A program made the translations under genes and the position numbers. The notes beneath the pieces are model-generated. The model did not search any database. It was not told where the DNA came from and worked only from the letters and a program-made list of their open reading frames with translations. Below are positions 62,045 to 64,000 of a stretch of DNA of 64,000 bases, one piece after another. Numbering within the stretch: position 1 is the first letter of the stretch; each line of letters opens with the position of its first letter. The stretch is from Chromatiaceae bacterium (lineage in GTDB: Bacteria; Pseudomonadota; Gammaproteobacteria; Chromatiales; Chromatiaceae): assembly GCA_013426805.1 (NCBI GenBank), contig JACDZG010000015.1:1-64000 (forward strand). Reading direction: 5' to 3'.

Positions 62045-62440
62045 ATGCGCACGACCGAATTGGAAACCCTCGATAGTAAGCTGCTCTCCGGGCAGCGGCG
62101 GGTCGTGTATGCGCTCAACGAGGCCGGGCAGTACCAGGCGGCGCACTCTGCCGGGTGGGACCCCGAAGAGCAAGCCGGTCTGGACGAGGTGGCCTGGTTC
62201 CATCACCTGCAGACCGAGTGCAGAGTCCGTATCCAGCAAGGCCTGGATTCGCCCTTGCGTTACCATATGTACCGGTTGCGGCTGGATGAGTCCTTATTGG
62301 CCGAGGCGGTCGGGCTCTGGTGCTGGCGTGTCAAGCGGCATTTGCAGCCCAAGGGTTTTGCCAAATTGAGCCCTGCCTTGCGCGCCCGCTATGCCCAGGT
62401 GCTGGGCATGCAGGCACAGGATCTGGATTGCTATGATTGA
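62045..62440 (+). CDS. Conserved-looking hypothetical protein of the DarAB cluster
   Basis: A protein of 131 residues; no family is recognised. It is rich in tryptophan and histidine (EVAWFHHLQTECRVRIQQGL, LWCWRVKRHLQPKGF) and mostly helical. There is no phosphopantetheine-type serine motif, so it is not an acyl carrier protein. It is squeezed between the ketosynthase and the BtrH-domain gene, overlapping the latter by 8 bases, so it belongs to the same operon and probably to the same pathway. Confidence 0.6.
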   Translation: MRTTELETLDSKLLSGQRRVVYALNEAGQYQAAHSAGWDPEEQAGLDEVAWFHHLQTECRVRIQQGLDSPLRYHMYRLRLDESLLAEAVGLWCWRVKRHLQPKGFAKLSPALRARYAQVLGMQAQDLDCYD

Positions 62441-63470
62441 CTTCAAGCACCGCCAAGGCTCGCACTGCGAAAGTTCGGCCGCCGCCAGTCTACTGGCTCA
62501 TCACGGCTGGCCCCTGTCCGAGGCCATGTGCTTTGGCTTGGCCGCAGGCTTGAGCTTTTCTTACCTGCCGTTTATAAAAATCTATGGTATGCCCTTGGTT
62601 GCCTACCGGGCTTTACCCGGGCGTATCATCGCGCGCTTGCAGCGGCGCTTGAAACTGCCTTTGCAAATGCAGCAATTCACCAGCAGTGCGGCCGGTCAAG
62701 TCAGGCTCGATGCGCTCCTGGCACAAGGCCAGCCCGTCGGTTTGCAGGCTTGTATCTATTGGCTGCCCTACGTTCCGGAGAATCTGCGGTTTCACTTCAA
62801 TGCCCATAACCTGATCGTTTATGAGCAACACGGCGACAGTTATACCGTAAGTGATTCGGTATTCGAAGAGACGCATTGCATCGCGCGCGATGATTTACAG
62901 CGCGCTCGCTTTGTGCGCGGCAAATTGGCGCCAAAAGGGCGTTTGTTTTACTTCTCACGAGACGTGGCCGCTCAAGATGTCTGCGGTCAGATTGGCCCCG
63001 CGATAAAGCAAGTGGCCAAAGAAATGCTGCAACCGGCTTTGCCTTGGATTGGTGTCAAAGGTATTCGTTTTCTGGGGAGGAAGCTTCGGGAACTCGATGA
63101 GGAAAACGCGCCGCGCGATACTGCCCGCTTGCTGCTGCACATTGTGCGCATGCAGGAAGTGATCGGAACGGGAGGGGCGGGATTTCGCTTTTTGTACGCG
63201 GCGTTTTTGCAGGAATCGGCGCAGTGCCTGCAGAGTGAGCGGCTGGCACAAAAAGCCATCGAGTTAACGGAAATCGGTGATACTTGGCGCGACTTCGCCA
63301 TGGAGTTGGCGCGTATGGCCAAGGGTCGGGCACCTTTGTCGCCGCGGACGCTGCAAGAGACTGCCAATCAGTTGGCGGCACAGGAGACGCAGTTCTTTCG
63401 GGCGCTGTTAGCGCTGACGGCGCAGTTGCCAGGCGGCCAACAACAACATGGCGATGCCAAAGGCAGATAG
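62433..63470 (+). CDS. BtrH N-terminal-domain protein
   Basis: A protein of 345 residues. The first ~140 residues match the BtrH_N papain-like domain: FKHRQGSHCESSAAASLLAH with the Cys nucleophile near residue 11, and FHFNAHNLIVYEQHGDSYTV with the His; a DUF4872-like half follows. BtrH in butirosin synthesis moves an acyl group from a carrier protein to an acceptor, so an acyl-transfer step on the ketosynthase product is plausible. The start ATG at 62433 overlaps the preceding stop. The last 63 bases overlap the convergent permease gene. Confidence 0.75.
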   Translation: MIDFKHRQGSHCESSAAASLLAHHGWPLSEAMCFGLAAGLSFSYLPFIKIYGMPLVAYRALPGRIIARLQRRLKLPLQMQQFTSSAAGQVRLDALLAQGQPVGLQACIYWLPYVPENLRFHFNAHNLIVYEQHGDSYTVSDSVFEETHCIARDDLQRARFVRGKLAPKGRLFYFSRDVAAQDVCGQIGPAIKQVAKEMLQPALPWIGVKGIRFLGRKLRELDEENAPRDTARLLLHIVRMQEVIGTGGAGFRFLYAAFLQESAQCLQSERLAQKAIELTEIGDTWRDFAMELARMAKGRAPLSPRTLQETANQLAAQETQFFRALLALTAQLPGGQQQHGDAKGR

Positions 63471-64000
63471 CCGTGCGGCATCACTCAGCCACTGCGACCA
63501 TTCTTGTTCGCCCAAGAAAATGCGGGCGAATCCTTCATTGGCCCAGCCTAGCGGTGAGAGTGCCGTCATGGTCTGCAGCGACAAGGGCATCACTGCCTTG
63601 GGCACCATGATGCCGCCGATGGCTGCCAACATTACATTCAGCGCACCGCCGATTAAACTGGCTTGCTCGACACTGTGGGCCCAGGCCGACAGGGCCAACG
63701 CCAAGCCCAAGGCAGCCAGGCTGGTGGCCGCCGTCATCAGCCCCAGTGCCGGCCAGTCAAAGTGCAACGACAGGGCCTGCATGCCCAACTGTGGTACCAA
63801 AAGCACACCAACCAGCAGCATGACCAAGACCTGCAGAGCATTGACGCTGCCAAAACACAGTGCTTTGGCCAAGATCACCGAGCTGTTGCCAACCCCCATG
63901 GTCTGCAAGCGGCTCAAGGTGCCGAGTTGGCGTTCTTGGACAAAGACAGCCGACAGCGGCAACACGATGAAAAAGATTCCAAACGCCAACCAGGCCGGCA
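63408..64000 (-). CDS. ABC-2 type transporter permease (5' end beyond the window)
   Basis: About 197 residues of the C-terminal part of an ABC-2 permease. It has six hydrophobic segments, with LAFGIFFIVLPLSAVFVQER and GTLSRLQTMGVGNSSVILAK at the visible start, and PLSLQTMTALSPLGWANEGF, a typical ABC-2 motif before the last helix. The frame is open to the window edge, so the start and the partner ATPase lie outside. It is convergent with and overlaps the BtrH-domain gene by 63 bases. It may export the cluster's lipid product. Confidence 0.8.
   Translation of the reverse strand, partial: PAWLAFGIFFIVLPLSAVFVQERQLGTLSRLQTMGVGNSSVILAKALCFGSVNALQVLVMLLVGVLLVPQLGMQALSLHFDWPALGLMTAATSLAALGLALALSAWAHSVEQASLIGGALNVMLAAIGGIMVPKAVMPLSLQTMTALSPLGWANEGFARIFLGEQEWSQWLSDAARLSAFGIAMLLLAAWQLRRQR

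Overview
This is a GC-rich, densely coded stretch of bacterial chromosome. The housekeeping genes point to a gammaproteobacterium: rho and trxA divergent from rhlB, yrfG next to nudE, lapB followed by galU, bifunctional hldE, murU, and a TamA-type Omp85 protein. The style (high GC, many dispersed intergenic palindromes, many toxin-antitoxin and defence remnants) would suit a purple sulfur bacterium of the Chromatiaceae, but no photosynthesis or sulfur-oxidation gene lies in the window, so that is an inference.

Layout. 1-8750 is accessory DNA: a transposase remnant, an AlbA_2/ATPase-type regulator, a higBA pair whose antitoxin carries an ImmA-type protease domain, an hsdM fragment, and a tightly coupled three-gene cassette. 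The cassette encodes a MerR-like protein, a DNA adenine methyltransferase with a C-terminal MbcA/Xre-type antitoxin region, and a RES toxin. 8761-19261 is mostly metabolism and envelope: SDR, lapB, galU, hyuA-like, fatty-acid desaturase, hldE, a chloroperoxidase-like hydrolase, a cupin and a lone CheB domain. 19262-33760 is accessory again: a zinc peptidase, an MFS exporter, a pair of AAA ATPases (the second with TPRs), a Septu-like ATPase/HNH pair with a frameshifted PLD-family gene, a PIN toxin pair, an orphan AbrB-type antitoxin and a decayed DUF499 gene. Two families of dispersed palindromic repeats sit between genes here. 33766-39972 is core: murU, rho, trxA, rhlB, yrfG, nudE.

40112-56606 is a co-directional 16.5-kb locus and, with the methyltransferase cassette, the most interesting part. 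It encodes a small membrane protein, a 1066-residue tubulin/FtsZ-superfamily protein, two proteins sharing the same N-terminal zinc ribbon plus membrane helix (one with a von Willebrand A domain), an FtsX/MacB-type ABC transporter, an exported formylglycine-generating-enzyme-like protein, two lipoproteins, a membrane protein and a 1299-residue membrane-embedded NACHT-WD40 protein. Distant tubulin families linked to vWA proteins have been proposed as membrane-remodelling systems. The association here with an ABC transporter and a NACHT-WD40 sensor suggests a regulated envelope-remodelling or conflict system.

56783-59702 holds a periplasmic double thioredoxin-fold protein and tamA. 59943 to the window end is a dialkylresorcinol/aryl-polyene-type cluster (DarA-like flavodoxin, DarB-like ketosynthase, an unknown protein, a BtrH-domain protein), followed by a convergent ABC-2 permease cut by the window edge. 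No rRNA, tRNA or CRISPR array was seen.
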